A stretch of 16,926 nt of DNA from Chloroflexota bacterium (GTDB lineage: Bacteria > Chloroflexota > Anaerolineae > Anaerolineales > UBA11858). The notes below the pieces were generated by a model. That model saw only the letters and a program-made list of their open reading frames with translations, did no database searches and had not been told where the DNA came from. Of this stretch, positions 16,060-16,926 are shown piece after piece. A program made the translations under genes and the position numbers. The DNA lies in the NCBI GenBank assembly GCA_003513015.1, contig DOTA01000154.1, forward strand, positions 1-16,926. Direction: 5' to 3'. Positions within the stretch are counted from its first letter, which is position 1. Every line of letters begins with the position of its first letter.

Positions 16060-16599
16060 TCAGGGGTGTGAGGCACTTCCCCAGGGATTCGCAGCCCCAG
16101 AATTGAGCCATGCCAGATAATCTGAACCCAAGGGTTCAACCGTCATCAAAAGGGCATCTTCGCCGGTATCTTTGTAATAACGCTTGCGCAATCCAACTTG
16201 TTCAAATCCAAAATAACGGTACAAATTTTGGGCTACGATATTTCCGGCGCGCACTTCCAATGTGGCCAAGAGCGCCCCGTGGTAGATCAGAGCAACCAAA
16301 GCTGTGCTCACCATTTTCTTGCCAATCCCCTGCCCACGGTGATCGGGGTGCACGGCAATGGTAGCAATGTGCATTTCATCCAGGATCAGCCAGCAAACAA
16401 TCACACCCACGATATGTCCATCCGCCTCAGCTACCCAGCAATAACCGTTGAGATTTTCCAACAATTCAAAACGATAGGCGTTCTTAGGCCAGGGATTGCT
16501 GAACGAAATTTCATCAATCGCCTGCACCTGAGGAAGATCGTCCACTCGCATGGGGCGAACCGTCGTTATTAAGTTCACTTGGTGCGTACTCAAATTCAT
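16060..16599 (-). CDS. rimI: Ribosomal protein bS18 N-alanine acetyltransferase-like GNAT protein
   Basis: 179 residues, somewhat longer than the usual 150 because of a C-terminal tail (NSGAANPWGSASHP). A single GNAT domain: VAEADGHIVGVIVCW strand (56-70), IATIAVHPDHRGQGIGKKM (78-96) with the acetyl-CoA pyrophosphate loop, LEVRAGNIVAQNLYRYFGF (114-132) with the catalytic-type Glu115, and RYYKDTGEDALLM (140-152), the RimI-specific ending with Tyr142. The family acetylates the N-terminus of ribosomal protein S18, and bacterial homologues also act on other N-termini. Its ATG overlaps the tsaB stop (16596-16599), the common tsaB-rimI arrangement. Confidence 0.93.
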   Translation of the reverse strand: MNLSTHQVNLITTVRPMRVDDLPQVQAIDEISFSNPWPKNAYRFELLENLNGYCWVAEADGHIVGVIVCWLILDEMHIATIAVHPDHRGQGIGKKMVSTALVALIYHGALLATLEVRAGNIVAQNLYRYFGFEQVGLRKRYYKDTGEDALLMTVEPLGSDYLAWLNSGAANPWGSASHP

Positions 16600-16926
16600 T
16601 CGGGAATTGGCTCCCCGTGGTGCAAGTAAATCGGTTTGAGCGTCGCAGGATCATCCACCTGACCGGCTTGCCAGCGTTTCCAGGCCAAATCGGCCAACAC
16701 TGCCGGGCGACGCACACACTGCACCGGAGGCGGCAAGAGGCTTTGGCTTTGGCTCAAACGCTCGCGGGCTTCACCGCTGAGTTCCCCACAAACCAGCACT
16801 GGTTCCGTGATGGTTTGAACAAACTCTTCGATGGTCAGGTTTTGCAGATCACCTTCGGGCTGCCACTTGCCATTTTGGGCGCGGTACCAGCCGATCGCCA
16901 GGCGGCGGCGTCCCGCTTCGAGTACG
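16596..16926 (-). CDS. tsaB: tRNA t6A synthesis protein TsaB, C-terminal part
   Basis: Partial: the gene enters from the right edge and 109 residues up to the stop at 16596 are visible. The first residues read VLEAGRRRLAIGWYR, corresponding to the conserved DAGRGxVxxAWY strand near the middle of TsaB. The end VLADLAWKRWQAGQVDD and LKPIYLHHGEPIPE match the typical C-terminus, where a P-x-Y-L motif closes the protein. TsaB is a catalytically inactive ASKHA-fold partner of TsaD in making N6-threonylcarbamoyladenosine at tRNA position 37. The 4-base overlap with rimI supports the call. Confidence 0.88.
   Translation of the reverse strand, partial: VLEAGRRRLAIGWYRAQNGKWQPEGDLQNLTIEEFVQTITEPVLVCGELSGEARERLSQSQSLLPPPVQCVRRPAVLADLAWKRWQAGQVDDPATLKPIYLHHGEPIPE

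Noticed and set aside
16007..16111. 35-codon N-terminal extension of the uracil-DNA glycosylase
   Set aside because: It overlaps the end of rimI, has no homology-like content, and the ATG at 16006 has a good ribosome binding site and matches the family start.

Overview
The window is 16.9 kb of a bacterial chromosome in which every gene I can support lies on the minus strand, so transcription runs from high to low coordinates. Protein wording (the nucleotide-sugar enzymes, the orphan membrane glycosyltransferases, the type 4 uracil-DNA glycosylase next to rimI and tsaB) and the short tandem heptamer repeats between genes suggest a member of the Chloroflexota, probably class Anaerolineae. This placement is from recognition of sequence style, not from a search. 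Base composition looks moderately GC-rich throughout, with no obvious island of foreign composition.

Right end (about 15380-16926): a housekeeping group, tsaB (partial, tRNA t6A synthesis), rimI (N-terminal acetyltransferase, ATGA overlap with tsaB) and a type 4 [4Fe-4S] uracil-DNA glycosylase. Left of it (1-15292) is a cell-surface polysaccharide cluster. In order of transcription it holds a UDP-sugar 6-dehydrogenase, a nucleotide-sugar 4-epimerase, a Wzx-like flippase coupled to a GT4 glycosyltransferase, a GT39-like membrane glycosyltransferase, gmd (GDP-mannose 4,6-dehydratase), a GT2 polyprenyl-phosphate-sugar synthase, a YbhN/LPG-synthase-type membrane protein, a 674-residue orphan membrane protein, a second GT4, an asparagine-synthase-type amidotransferase (asnB) and the start of an ABC-2 polysaccharide export permease.

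How they may work together: the dehydrogenase and epimerase would supply a uronic acid nucleotide sugar, asnB could amidate such a sugar as well as make asparagine, and gmd supplies a 6-deoxy-hexose precursor. The GT4 enzymes would assemble units in the cytoplasm. The tightly overlapping GT2, YbhN-like and 674-residue genes look like one module that loads a sugar on a polyprenyl phosphate, moves it across the membrane and transfers it outside. Two export routes are represented (Wzx-like flippase and ABC permease). Two credible sigma70-type promoters are visible, before gmd and before the ABC permease gene.

The most unusual feature is not a gene. Nearly every non-overlapping junction carries a degenerate tandem repeat with a 7-base period, and each array covers or touches the stop codon of the upstream gene, in several cases encoding its last residues. 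One copy lies in frame inside a membrane protein, and one junction has a different, 9-base-period inverted repeat. Between genes there is no stretch over 300 bases without a coding region; no tRNA, rRNA, CRISPR or insertion sequence was seen.
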